A stretch of DNA of 64,000 nt from Dyadobacter sp. NIV53. Lineage in GTDB: Bacteria > Bacteroidota > Bacteroidia > Cytophagales > Spirosomataceae. The notes under the pieces were generated by a model. That model saw only the letters and a program-made list of their open reading frames with translations. It ran no database searches and was not told where the DNA came from. Position 1 is the first letter of the stretch; each line of letters opens with the position of its first letter. The stretch spans positions 186,001 to 250,000 of the forward strand of contig NZ_CP081299.1 in NCBI RefSeq assembly GCF_019711195.1, written 5' to 3'. The translations under genes were made by a program, and so were the position numbers. Positions 36,832 to 46,303 of the stretch are shown here, piece after piece.

Positions 36832-38775
36832 ATGAAAGACGAGTCTCAAATTAAAATTACTCTGCCCGATGGTAGCGAACGGTTTTACCCAAAAGGTATT
36901 ACTGCTATGGGCATCGCTTTAAGTATTAGTGAAGGCCTTGCCCGCAATGTAATTGCTGCAAAGGTGAATAGTGAAGTGTGGGATCCGTCACGTGAAATAA
37001 CGCAGGATTCTTTAGTAAAACTTCTCACGTGGAATGACGAAGAAGGAAAAGCTACTTTCTGGCATTCATCAGCGCATTTGCTTGCAGAGGCATTGGAATC
37101 GCTATATCCAGGTATTAAATTTGGAACAGGGCCTTCTATTGAAAAGGGTTTCTACTATGATGTAGACTTGGGTGAACAATCCATTTCACAGGATGATTTT
37201 CCAAAGATTGAAGCTAAAATGCTTGAGTTGGCCAGGCAGAAAAATGAATATCTCCGTAAGCCAATAAGCAAAGCTGATGCTGTTGACTTTTTTACTGAAA
37301 AAGGCGATGAATATAAGCTTGAATTAATTGATGGCCTTGAAGACGGCTCTATAACACTTTATGAACAAGGTGCATTTACTGACTTGTGCCGTGGGCCCCA
37401 CATTCCAAATACAAGTATAATTAAGGCTGTAAAGCTGACAAATATTGCCGGGGCATACTGGCGCAATAATCAGGAAAACAAAATGTTAACCCGGATTTAC
37501 GGGATTACTTTTCCAAAACAAAAAGAATTGGAAGAGTATGTGACATTGATGGAAGAAGCAAAAAAACGGGATCATCGCCGTTTGGGTAAGGAACTGGAAT
37601 TGTTTGCATTTTCGGAGAAAGTTGGCCAGGGATTACCTTTGTGGCTGCCAAAAGGTGCTATGCTGCGCGAACGTTTGCAGGCATTTTTGAGCAAGGCGCA
37701 ATCCAGAGCCGGTTATTTGCCAGTTGTTACTCCGCATATTGGAAGTAAAGAACTTTATGTGACTTCCGGGCACTGGGATAAGTATGGAAAAGACTCATTT
37801 CAGCCAATTAAAACACCAAATCCGGGTGAGGAATATTTGCTGAAACCGATGAACTGTCCGCATCATTGTGAGATTTACAAAACTTCTCCACGGTCCTACA
37901 AAGACTTACCACTTCGCTTTTCGGAATTTGGGACTGTATATCGTTATGAGCAAAGCGGTGAATTACATGGACTTACACGGGTAAGAGGATTTACGCAGGA
38001 TGATGCGCATATTTTCTGCCGGCCTGACCAGGTTAAAGAAGAATTCGTACGTGTAATAGACCTCGTTCTTTATGTATTCAGGTCCTTAGGCTTTGACGAT
38101 TATAGTGCACAAATCTCACTTCGTGATCCAAATGACAAGCAAAAATACATTGGAAAAGATGAAGATTGGGAACGTGCAGAAAACGCAATTATTGAAGCTG
38201 CTCAGGAACGTGGACTAAATACAGTAACGGAATTGGGTGAAGCGGCTTTTTACGGCCCGAAACTTGACTTCATGGTACGTGATGCTTTGGGAAGAAAATG
38301 GCAGCTTGGAACGATTCAGGTTGATTATCAGCTCCCGCAGCGTTTCAGCCTCGAATATACTGGCTCTGATAATCAGAAACATACACCTGTAATGATTCAC
38401 CGCGCACCTTTTGGTTCTATGGAAAGGTTCATAGCGATTTTGATCGAAAGTACTGCCGGACAATTTCCATTGTGGCTTTCACCTGAACAAATTGCCATAC
38501 TTCCGATTTCTGAAAAATACGGAGATTATGCACAGGAGATATTTGCCAGATTACAAGATCAGGATATCCGAGGATTTGTAGACAACCGTGATGAGAAGAT
38601 AGGACGTAAAATTCGTGATGCGGAAGTTACAAAAATCCCATTTATGCTTATTGTCGGTGAAAAAGAGATGGAAGAAGGTAAAATATCTGTCCGAAGGAAG
38701 GGAGAAGGTGATCTTGGAAGTATGTCTGTGGAGGAATTTGCGGCTTATTTTAAGAATGAAGCAAAATTAATTTGA
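36832..38775 (+). CDS. thrS: threonine-tRNA ligase
   Basis: A 647-aa class II aminoacyl-tRNA synthetase. Order: TGS domain (about 1-65, IKITLPDGSERFYPKGITAM), editing/SAD domain with the HSSAH and DLCRGPH metal-site motifs, catalytic core with KPMNCPHHCEIYK and TVYRYEQSGELHGLTRVRGFTQDDAHIF, and the C-terminal anticodon-binding domain (GQFPLWLSPEQIAILPI). Full length. It heads the conserved cluster thrS-infC-rpmI-rplT. Upstream 149 bp contain a leader hairpin. Confidence 0.97.
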   Translation: MKDESQIKITLPDGSERFYPKGITAMGIALSISEGLARNVIAAKVNSEVWDPSREITQDSLVKLLTWNDEEGKATFWHSSAHLLAEALESLYPGIKFGTGPSIEKGFYYDVDLGEQSISQDDFPKIEAKMLELARQKNEYLRKPISKADAVDFFTEKGDEYKLELIDGLEDGSITLYEQGAFTDLCRGPHIPNTSIIKAVKLTNIAGAYWRNNQENKMLTRIYGITFPKQKELEEYVTLMEEAKKRDHRRLGKELELFAFSEKVGQGLPLWLPKGAMLRERLQAFLSKAQSRAGYLPVVTPHIGSKELYVTSGHWDKYGKDSFQPIKTPNPGEEYLLKPMNCPHHCEIYKTSPRSYKDLPLRFSEFGTVYRYEQSGELHGLTRVRGFTQDDAHIFCRPDQVKEEFVRVIDLVLYVFRSLGFDDYSAQISLRDPNDKQKYIGKDEDWERAENAIIEAAQERGLNTVTELGEAAFYGPKLDFMVRDALGRKWQLGTIQVDYQLPQRFSLEYTGSDNQKHTPVMIHRAPFGSMERFIAILIESTAGQFPLWLSPEQIAILPISEKYGDYAQEIFARLQDQDIRGFVDNRDEKIGRKIRDAEVTKIPFMLIVGEKEMEEGKISVRRKGEGDLGSMSVEEFAAYFKNEAKLI

Positions 38776-38888
38776 TCATTTTATTATTTTTACTTATTAT
38801 TCCGCCATGAAGGCACTATTTTTGTGCTAACGATGTTAACTTTTTTGATTTTCACCCAAAAACCCAAAAATCACCAATCCCAAGTTAT

Positions 38889-39440
38889 ATGGCATTAAGA
38901 CCCCCAAGTGGACGTTTCAGAGTTGTAGAAGAACCTTATAAAATAAATGAACGCATCACTGCAAAAGAAGTTCGTCTGGTAGGCGAAAATATTGAAGCAG
39001 GTGTTGTAGATATCAATACAGCAAGAGCAATAGCGAAAGCACAAAACCTTGATTTAGTTGAAATTGCACCAACAGCGGTTCCACCGGTTTGTAAAGTAGT
39101 AGACTATTCCAAGTTTAAATACGAGCAGAAGAAAAAGCAAAAAGAAATAAAGGCGAAGGCCCAGAAGGTTGTTATCAAAGAAATCAGGTTCGGCCCGAAT
39201 ACAGATGATCACGATTTCGATTTTAAATTAAAGCATGCGATTAATTTCCTTAAAGAAGGTTCGAAAGTAAAAGCGTACGTTCATTTTGTAGGACGTACTA
39301 TTGTGTTTAAGGAAAGAGGAGTTAATCTTTTGAAGAAATTTTCGGAGGCTTTAACAGATTACGGCAAACTGGAAATGGAGCCAAAGCTGGAAGGTAAAAG
39401 GATGACGATTATTCTTGCACCGGCTGTTGCCAAGAAATAA
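38889..39440 (+). CDS. infC: translation initiation factor IF-3
   Basis: A 183-aa IF-3. The N-terminal domain begins YKINERITAKEVRLVGENIEAGVV, then a Lys-rich linker (KYEQKKKQKEIKAKAQK) and the C-terminal domain with KEIRFGPNTDDHDFDFKLKHA and TIVFKERGV. The start is a plain ATG in place of the AUU used for autoregulation in E. coli. It follows thrS by 113 bp and is followed by an apparent terminator before rpmI. Confidence 0.97.
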   Translation: MALRPPSGRFRVVEEPYKINERITAKEVRLVGENIEAGVVDINTARAIAKAQNLDLVEIAPTAVPPVCKVVDYSKFKYEQKKKQKEIKAKAQKVVIKEIRFGPNTDDHDFDFKLKHAINFLKEGSKVKAYVHFVGRTIVFKERGVNLLKKFSEALTDYGKLEMEPKLEGKRMTIILAPAVAKK

Positions 39441-39461
39441 TAGATACCGTTATATTACCGG

Positions 39462-39500
39462 AAAACGTATTGCAGACTCTATATCTGTAATACGTTTTTT
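39462..39500 (+). terminator. intrinsic terminator between infC and rpmI
   Basis: A perfect 10-bp stem AAAACGTATT/AATACGTTTT with an inner CAGA/TCTG extension ends in six T. It begins 21 bp after infC and would separate infC from the ribosomal protein genes, at least in part. Confidence 0.8.
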
Positions 39501-39526
39501 GTTTTAGCCAGAATTTACTAATTTTG
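39498..39526 (+). promoter_or_regulatory. candidate promoter for rpmI-rplT
   Basis: TTTG at 39498-39501 and TAATTTTG (TAnnTTTG type) at 39519-39526 follow the terminator directly and lie 41 bp before rpmI. The spacer of 17 bp is slightly short of the usual 19-21. Confidence 0.5.
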
Positions 39527-39567
39527 CGCGCTGTTTTATATTTATTCAATTATTACTTATTTGTATT

Positions 39568-39762
39568 ATGCCTAAAATGAAAACCAATTCTGGTGCCAAA
39601 AAGCGTTTTTCGCTTACAGGTACTGGAAAAATCAAACGTAAACATGCGTTTCACAGTCACATCCTGACCAAAAAATCAAAAAAGCGTAAAGCTGGTTTGG
39701 TAAAAACTGGTCTTATTGATGTGTCTAACCACAAACAAGTATTGGCCTTGCTTGGAAAATAA
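39568..39762 (+). CDS. rpmI: 50S ribosomal protein L35
   Basis: A 64-aa basic protein, MPKMKTNSGAKKRFSLTGTG at the start, then HAFHSHILTKKSKKRKAGL, the full L35 signature. Placed between infC and rplT as in most bacteria. Confidence 0.97.
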   Translation: MPKMKTNSGAKKRFSLTGTGKIKRKHAFHSHILTKKSKKRKAGLVKTGLIDVSNHKQVLALLGK

Positions 39763-39868
39763 TTCCGAAAGTCAATAAAATTTAAAATACCATTCCGGTT
39801 TTTTGTTCAACCCGATAGAAGGCTTTCAAGTCTCAGCAGAGCGCCGACCATCAAAAACAGTTTAAATT

Positions 39869-40213
39869 ATGCCACGTTCAGTAAATCATGTTGCGTCACG
39901 TGCAAGACGTAAAAAAGTATTAAAATTAGCGAAAGGCTATTTTGGCCGTCGTAAAAACGTATGGACAGTTGCCAAAAATGCAGTAGAACGTGCATTGGCT
40001 TACGCATACAAAGGCCGTAAACAGAAGAAACGTAATTTCCGTGCTTTGTGGATTCAGCGTATCAACGCAGGAGCACGTATCCACGGATTATCTTACTCAG
40101 TTCTTATGGGCAAACTTAGTGCAAAGGGTGTAGAACTCAACCGGAAAGTACTTGCCGATCTGGCAATGAATCATCCGGATGCATTTAAAGCAATTGTTGA
40201 TCAGGTAAAGTAA
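39869..40213 (+). CDS. rplT: 50S ribosomal protein L20
   Basis: A 114-aa basic protein, MPRSVNHVASRARRKKVLKL, with GYFGRRKNVWTVAKNAVERAL and LWIQRINAGAR, the L20 signature. L20 binds 23S rRNA early in 50S assembly and in several bacteria represses its own operon. It is 106 bp after rpmI and is followed by a strong terminator that closes the cluster. Confidence 0.97.
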   Translation: MPRSVNHVASRARRKKVLKLAKGYFGRRKNVWTVAKNAVERALAYAYKGRKQKKRNFRALWIQRINAGARIHGLSYSVLMGKLSAKGVELNRKVLADLAMNHPDAFKAIVDQVK

Positions 40214-40219
40214 AACAGC

Positions 40220-40248
40220 ATCCCGCCAACTTCCGGCGGGATTTTTTT
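40220..40248 (+). terminator. intrinsic terminator after rplT
   Basis: An 8-bp GC-rich stem (ATCCCGCC/GGCGGGAT), seven-base loop and a T-run, starting 7 bp after the rplT stop. Confidence 0.93.
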
Positions 40249-40322
40249 ATGTATGGCTATTATGAATATGTTACCTTTGCTGTAAAGGATCGTCAGACTA
40301 ACCGTACTTAAAATAATATCCA

Positions 40323-40946
40323 ATGTTAGATCAGCTATTAGGCCTTATACAACAGAATTCACAGGAAGCCATTGTTCAAAATCCTGCCATTCCAAACGAA
40401 AAAAATGACGACGTGATGCAGACCTTATTAGGTTCTGTTACAGGCGGATTGCAGGAACATGTCCATAGTGGCAATATACAGGGCATTATGGGACTACTTT
40501 CTGGTAATAGCGGAACCTCATCATCAAGCCTGATGAATAATCCTATCGTGTCATCCATTGCCACAAAAGCGATCAGTGCAATCATGCAAAAGTTTGGTAT
40601 GGACAGCAGTGCTGCCAGCGGAATTGTTGCTTCGGTTCTTCCTGGCGTTCTTGGTGGATTGATCAGCAAAATAAGTAATCCCGGTGATTCAAGTATCGAC
40701 TTTAACGGAATGCTTGGTGGTTTACTTGGCGGTGGTTCCAGTACAGCTAATCAAGCGCAATCTTCCGGTTTTGACTTCAATCAAATCGGATATGCTATGG
40801 CAGACGGAAAACTGGACATGAGCGATCTGATGCGTATGGGAGGTAGCCTGATGGGCGGTGGAAATACTTCTGCAGCGGCAAATAATCAACAACAAAGTGG
40901 CGGAATGGATCTCGGCGGACTGCTCGGCGGTCTTTTTGGAAAATAA
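40323..40946 (+). CDS. DUF937-like protein with Gly-rich tail
   Basis: A 207-aa protein. It starts MLDQLLGLIQQNSQEAIVQN, a DUF937-type beginning, and has the central helix region IATKAISAIMQKFGMDSSAASGIVASVLPGVLGGLI. The rest is Gly/Ser/Asn-rich (GGLLGGGSSTANQ and GGLLGGLFGK at the end). No signal peptide. DUF937/YidB-like proteins have no settled function. A TACCTTTG box at 40272-40279 could be its -7 element. Confidence 0.75.
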   Translation: MLDQLLGLIQQNSQEAIVQNPAIPNEKNDDVMQTLLGSVTGGLQEHVHSGNIQGIMGLLSGNSGTSSSSLMNNPIVSSIATKAISAIMQKFGMDSSAASGIVASVLPGVLGGLISKISNPGDSSIDFNGMLGGLLGGGSSTANQAQSSGFDFNQIGYAMADGKLDMSDLMRMGGSLMGGGNTSAAANNQQQSGGMDLGGLLGGLFGK

Positions 40947-40969
40947 AAAAGATGTTTCTTTATTAATAT

Positions 40970-41007
40970 AAAACCGGCTGTTTCATTTATTGGGACAGCC
41001 GGTTTTT
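40970..41007 (+). terminator. intrinsic terminator after the DUF937-like gene
   Basis: A 12-bp stem (AAAACCGGCTGT/ACAGCCGGTTTT) with a 13-base loop and T-run, 24 bp after the stop. Confidence 0.92.
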
Positions 41008-41169
41008 CGTTATAACTTCATTAGTTTTAAATTTGCTTATTCAAGAAAATGTCTGATTAACACTTCTGGACCATCATTAACCATTATTTAACATATCAGT
41101 AATACAAAAGGATGGTACATTTGTATCTATAAAGTGTATGTATAACACACCCATTATTCCTAAACAATT

Positions 41170-43709
41170 ATGGACTCCCGTAGAGAATTTATAAAAAAGG
41201 CGGCTATGCTAACTGGCGGAGCAGGTCTTTTCAATGCCTTACCCGCTTCCATACAAAAAGCACTTGCCATAAATCCGGCACCCGGAAGCACTTATCTGGA
41301 TGCTGAACATGTCGTAATTCTTATGCAGGAAAACCGCTCCTTTGACCATTGCTATGGTACATTACGGGGCGTAAGAGGTTTTAATGATCCGCGTGCGATA
41401 AAGTTGCCGAATAAAAATCTGGTTTGGCTGCAAACAAATGCATTCGGGGAAACATATGTACCTTTCCGCCTCAATATTAAAGAGTCCCGTGCAACTTGGA
41501 TGGGATCTCTTCCGCATTCCTGGACCAATCAGGTGGATGCCAGAAATAACGGAAAATACGACCAGTGGCTTATTGCAAAACAATCCGGAAATAAGGATTA
41601 CAAAAAAATGCCTCTTACTCAGGGATTTTACAGCCGGGAAGATATTCCATTCTATTATTCACTTGCTGATTCATTTACTGTCTGTGACCAGAATTTTTGT
41701 TCTTCACTTACCGGTACTACTCCAAACAGACTTTATTTGTGGTCCGGAACCGTAAGAGAAAACCACATCCGGAATCATATGCCAATGTAAGAAACGAAAA
41801 TGTTTCCGATGATCATGAAGCTTCCTGGACTACATTCCCCGAACGTTTGGAAGACAATGGCGTTCCCTGGAAGATTTACCAGAATGAGCTTAGCATCAAT
41901 ACAGGGTTAGCCGGGGAACAAGATTCATGGCTTGCAAACTTTACCGATAATCCAATTGAATGGTTTAGCCAATACCAGATCAGGTATTACACCGGCTATC
42001 AGAAATATTTAAAATCACGGGTTGAAAAACTTCCACTTGAAATAACAGAGACTGAAAAGAGATTAAGCGCATTGGCTAAAAATGATGCTGAAACGGAAAA
42101 AGTCGAAAAAATATTAAAAGAAAAACAGGCAACGCTTAAAATCAGTCAGGATGAACTGATCAGATGGAGCCCTGAAAATTTCGAAAAACTTACCCAAAGA
42201 GAAAAAAATATCCATCAAAAAGCATTTACCACCAATGTGAATGATCCGGATTACCGGCATTTGGCAACGGTCGATTATGATGATGGTGACATTATCAATC
42301 ATGCAAAAGCACCGCAGGGCGATATTTTACATCAGTTCAGGGCAGATGTGAAAAATGAAAAACTGCCAACAGTATCCTGGTTGGTTGCGCCTGAGAACTT
42401 CTCCGATCATCCAACTTCTCCCTGGTATGGAGCCTGGTATGTTTCGGAGGTGATGGATATTCTTACCAAAAATCCGGAAGTCTGGAAAAAAACGATTTTC
42501 ATATTGTGTTATGACGAAAATGATGGCTATTTCGACCACGTTCCTCCTTTTGTAGTTCCAAATCCATATCAGAAAAATTCCGGGTTAGTTTCAGAAGGGA
42601 TTGATGCAAAAGTGGAATATGTCACACTGGAACATGACATGGCAAAAAAGGAGAAAAAAGAAAGCAGGGAAAGTCCTATCGGTTTGGGTTATCGCGTTCC
42701 TCTTCTCATTGCTTCTCCCTGGAACCGAGGTGGAAATGTTAATTCCGAAGTTTTTGACCATACGTCAATCCTGCAATTCTTGGAAAAATTTGTCAGCCAT
42801 AAATCAGGTAAACAAATTAAGGAAACGAACATCAGTGAATGGCGCCGTACAATTTGCGGTGACCTGACATCCACTTTTAAGCCATACGACGGCAAGGAAA
42901 TTCCATTGCCGAAATTTGTTGAAAGAACTGAGTTCATGGAAAGCATTTTTAATGCTCAGTTTAAAAAATTACCAAACGGGTACAAAGCATTGACAAAAAA
43001 GGAGATAGACGAAATTAATGTTGACTCGATATCTTCCCCCGTCATGCCATCACAGGAAAAAGGTACTCGTCCGGCTTGTCCCCTGCCCTACGAGTTATAT
43101 GCTGATGGTAGTCTGGATACTGCCAAAAATGCATTTCAGGTCAGACTGAAAACCGGAAATGGCATATTTGGCAAACAAGCAGCGGGAGCTCCATTCGCTG
43201 TTTATGCTTATGGAGACAAAGAAGAGAATGTAAAAGTGAGGAATTATGCGGTAAAGCCAGGAGACGCACTTACAGATAGCTGGGATTTAAATGATTTTAC
43301 TGATCAGAATTACCATCTTGCATTGTACGGTCCAAATGGATTTTTCAGGGAATACATGGGAAACAGTGAAACACCGAAATTAGGTTTTGAGATTGATTAT
43401 CAGCTTGATAAAGCAAAAAAACCTACTGGTAATATTCTTTTAAAAATTAAATACCACGATAAAAATAAAAAGCTGAATATTAATATAACAGACAATGCAT
43501 ATAAGGCTGAAAATCAACGTAAAACATTAAGTACATCATCCGCTGAACCAACAGAATCAGTAATAATTCTCAATCTGGCAAAGAATTTTAACTGGTATGA
43601 CTTTAGCATTACTATAGATGGCTCAGAAAATTTTCTGGTGCGGTTAGCGGGTCATGTTGAAACAGGAAAAGAAAGTCAAAGTGATCCTTACATGGGGCAA
43701 TCAGTTTAA
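41170..43709 (+). CDS. phosphocholine-specific phospholipase C, Tat-exported, frameshifted
   Basis: About 846 aa when two frames are joined. The start MDSRREFIKKAAMLTGGAG is a twin-arginine signal. The catalytic phosphoesterase domain includes VVILMQENRSFDHCYGTLRGVRGFND, SLTGTTPNRLYLWSG, FILCYDENDGYFDHVPPF and GLGYRVPLLIASPW; two C-terminal DUF756-type domains follow (e.g. YELYADGSLDTAKNAFQVRL). The first frame stops at 41790. With five rather than four A at 41759-41762, VREKPHPESYANVRNENVSDD reads through. The enzyme would hydrolyse phosphatidylcholine or sphingomyelin in the periplasm; the family also includes acid-phosphatase-like members. Confidence 0.88.
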
Positions 43710-43750
43710 CGTTGATTTGTTATAATCCATATTCATTCAAATAATTTAGT

Positions 43751-43794
43751 ATAAGTAAAGGCTCTGGAAATGATATTCCAGAGCCTTTACTTAT
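43751..43794. terminator. long perfect hairpin terminator after phospholipase C
   Basis: A perfect 19-bp stem (43751-43769 with 43776-43794; core AAAGGCTCTGGAA) and a six-base loop, 42 bp after the stop. The T-tract is weak, but the stem is exceptionally long for this window. Confidence 0.8.
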
Positions 43795-43851
43795 TCAAAT
43801 CGTATTTCTGCTCCGTACAGAACTTTTTTTTAAAATTGAAAATTTATTGAC

Positions 43852-43864
43852 TGACACTTTGTCA
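43852..43864. promoter_or_regulatory. palindrome TGACA-N3-TGTCA upstream of dnaK
   Basis: A perfect inverted repeat TGACActtTGTCA at 43852-43864, about 130 bp before the dnaK ATG. A related TGACAC word lies near 43932. It is not a CIRCE element. A heat-shock operator is inferred from position only. Confidence 0.45.
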
Positions 43865-43992
43865 TTTCTAAACGCAACTGATTTATTGTGGTACGGGCTT
43901 TTTAGTAACTACACAGACGGCAGTTTAAAAATGACACGTTGAACAGTCTTACAAACAGAAATCAAATAATACTTAACTTTTAAAATAAAAAA

Positions 43993-45897
43993 ATGGGAAA
44001 AATTATTGGCATAGACTTAGGAACTACGAACTCTTGCGTAGCTGTAATGGAAGGTAACGAACCGGTCGTGATAGCAAATAGCGAAGGCGCTCGTACAACC
44101 CCGTCCGTAGTTGCCTTTATGGATAACGGCGAACGTAAAATAGGTGCGCCTGCAAAACGTCAGGCAATCACCAATCCCAAGCACACGGTAAGTTCGATCA
44201 AACGTTTCATGGGTAAAAAATATGATGAGGTATCCAGTGAAATGAAAACCATTGCTTACAGCGTCGAAAAAGGCCCTAATAATACTCCACGTATACCTAT
44301 TGGAGATCGTTTATATACTCCGCAAGAAGTTTCGGCATTCATTTTGCAAAAAATGAGACAAACTGCTGAAGATTATTTAGGACAGGAAGTAACAGAAGCG
44401 GTTATTACAGTTCCGGCTTATTTCAATGATGCTGAACGTCAGGCTACTAAAGAAGCCGGTCAGATCGCAGGTCTGGATGTGAAACGTATTATTAACGAAC
44501 CTACCGCTGCAGCCCTTGCTTATGGTCTTGACAAGCAACATATCGATATGAAAATCGCTGTGTTTGACTTAGGTGGCGGTACTTTCGATATTTCAATCCT
44601 TGAATTAGGTGATGGTGTTTTTGAAGTAAAATCTACTGACGGTGATACACATCTTGGTGGTGATGACTTTGACCAGGTTATTATAAACTGGCTTGCAGAC
44701 GAATTTAAAACAGACGAAGGCGTTGATCTTAGAAGAGATGCAATGGCTTTGCAACGTTTGAAAGAGGCAGCAGAAAAAGCAAAAGTTGAACTTTCAAGTT
44801 CTTCTCAGACTGAGATTAACTTACCATATATATTCCCTGTTGATGGTATTCCAAAGCACCTTGTTCGTACGCTTACCAAAGCCAAATTTGAACAACTAGC
44901 TGATACTTTGTTCCAGAGAATGATGGAACCTTGCAAAAGAGCTATGAAAAATGCAGGTTATTCCAATAGTGATATCAGCGAAATTATCCTTGTTGGAGGA
45001 TCTACGCGTATTCCACGTGTTCAGGAAGAAGTTGAAAAATTCTTTGGCAAAAAACCTTCAAAAGGTGTCAATCCGGACGAAGCGGTTGCGGTTGGAGCAG
45101 CTATTCAGGGTGGTGTATTAACAGGCGAAGTAAAAGACGTTCTTTTGCTAGATGTTATTCCTCTTTCATTGGGTATTGAGACGCTTGGTGGTGTATCTAC
45201 CAAACTGATCGAAGCAAATACAACAATTCCTTCGAAAAAAACTGAAACATTCTCAACAGCTGCTGATAATCAGCCATCGGTTGAAATCCATATTTTGCAG
45301 GGAGAACGTCCGTTGGCAAATCAGAACCGTACATTAGGCCGTTTCCATTTGTCAGATATTCCACCGGCACAACGTGGTACTCCTCAGATCGAAGTAACTT
45401 TTGATGTAGATGCCAATGGAATCCTGCACGTGTCTGCAAGGGATAAAGGAACTGGTAAGGAGCAAAAAATACGTATCGAGGCATCAAGCGGTTTAACTGA
45501 TGCTGAAATTAACCGTATGCGTGAAGAAGCTAAGGCCAACGAAGCTTCAGATAAAGCAGAACGTGAAAAAATAGAAAAGATCAACACTGCGGACAGCCTT
45601 ATTTTCTCAACTGAGAAACAACTGAAAGAATTTGGTGATAAACTGTCAGCTGGTAATAAGTCAACTATTGAAGGTGCATTAGCCGAATTGAAAACTGCTC
45701 ATCAGAGCCAGGATTTGTCAGGCATTGATACTGCAATGGAAAAATTAAATACCGCGTGGCAGGCAGCTTCCCAGGAGATGTATGCCCAGGGAGGTGATGG
45801 CCAGCCGGGTGCAACAGGTGCAAACCCACAAGGTGAAGCAACTGCACAGGAAGGCGCAGAAGATGTAACTGATGTTAACTTCGAAGAGGTTAAGTAG
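43993..45897 (+). CDS. dnaK: molecular chaperone DnaK (Hsp70)
   Basis: A 634-aa Hsp70. The nucleotide-binding domain has IIGIDLGTTNSCVAVMEG, VPAYFNDAERQATKEAG, VFDLGGGTFDISILELGDG and LVGGSTRIPRVQ. The linker is KDVLLLDVIPLSLGIET, followed by the substrate-binding beta domain, helical lid, and a Gly/Gln-rich tail ending VTDVNFEEVK, close to the EEVD-like ending of bacterial DnaK. Full length. No dnaJ or grpE is adjacent, so the co-chaperones are elsewhere. Confidence 0.98.
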   Translation: MGKIIGIDLGTTNSCVAVMEGNEPVVIANSEGARTTPSVVAFMDNGERKIGAPAKRQAITNPKHTVSSIKRFMGKKYDEVSSEMKTIAYSVEKGPNNTPRIPIGDRLYTPQEVSAFILQKMRQTAEDYLGQEVTEAVITVPAYFNDAERQATKEAGQIAGLDVKRIINEPTAAALAYGLDKQHIDMKIAVFDLGGGTFDISILELGDGVFEVKSTDGDTHLGGDDFDQVIINWLADEFKTDEGVDLRRDAMALQRLKEAAEKAKVELSSSSQTEINLPYIFPVDGIPKHLVRTLTKAKFEQLADTLFQRMMEPCKRAMKNAGYSNSDISEIILVGGSTRIPRVQEEVEKFFGKKPSKGVNPDEAVAVGAAIQGGVLTGEVKDVLLLDVIPLSLGIETLGGVSTKLIEANTTIPSKKTETFSTAADNQPSVEIHILQGERPLANQNRTLGRFHLSDIPPAQRGTPQIEVTFDVDANGILHVSARDKGTGKEQKIRIEASSGLTDAEINRMREEAKANEASDKAEREKIEKINTADSLIFSTEKQLKEFGDKLSAGNKSTIEGALAELKTAHQSQDLSGIDTAMEKLNTAWQAASQEMYAQGGDGQPGATGANPQGEATAQEGAEDVTDVNFEEVK

Positions 45898-45910
45898 GTA
45901 ATTCATCCAC

Positions 45911-45949
45911 AAAAAAATCCCTGTCTTTTGATAGATGGGGATTTTTTTT
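45911..45949 (+). terminator. intrinsic terminator after dnaK
   Basis: A stem AAAAAAATCCC / GGGGATTTTTTTT with a long T-run, 14 bp after the dnaK stop. Confidence 0.88.
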
Positions 45950-46013
45950 ACAGTAAAACGTAATAAAGTGAGTAAATTCCTGTTAATCTCATCATAAATA
46001 TCTGAACAAAAGG

Positions 46014-46048
46014 TTGGCATTAAGTTTTTAGTTAGTGGATTAAATTTG
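46014..46048 (+). promoter_or_regulatory. candidate promoter for the 71-aa/SDR operon
   Basis: TAAATTTG (TAnnTTTG type) at 46041-46048, with a TTGG at 46014-46017 upstream as a weak -33 element (spacer 23). It lies 40 bp before the ATG, after the dnaK terminator. Confidence 0.5.
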
Positions 46049-46087
46049 CAACATTCCAAACACTGAACAATCAAATACGAACGAATT

Positions 46088-46303
46088 ATGGACGCTAGAA
46101 TGGCTTTGCCAGAATTAATGTATTTATCTCCTACAACCCGCGAAAAAGCAATTTCTATTGCTCAGGAGTTGTTAAAAACAAACAAAATTTCTCCTCGTGA
46201 AGCAATATCAAAAGCAATTCTGATTGCAAAAAACTGGGCCGTTAAAAATGTAAACCGCTCTGTTTGGAAACAATTAAAGTCCATTGATAAAGAAATAATA
46301 TGA
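46088..46303 (+). CDS. small conserved-type hypothetical protein, 71 aa
   Basis: A 71-aa helical protein beginning MDARMALPELMYLSPTTREK. Two similar amphipathic helices (EKAISIAQELLKTN and REAISKAILIAKNWA) surround KISP. No signal, TM helix or catalytic motif. Its stop overlaps the SDR start by four bases (ATGA), so the pair is translation-coupled; the protein could be a partner or stability factor of the dehydrogenase (inference). Family not recognised. Confidence 0.75.
   Translation: MDARMALPELMYLSPTTREKAISIAQELLKTNKISPREAISKAILIAKNWAVKNVNRSVWKQLKSIDKEII

Noticed and set aside
43890..43915. Possible sigma-54 promoter (TGGTAC) before dnaK
   Set aside because: The -12 half has no GC and the match is only to half of the consensus.
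45745..46074. 109-codon minus-strand frame over the end of dnaK
   Set aside because: Covers the dnaK 3' end, its terminator and the next promoter; no family resemblance.
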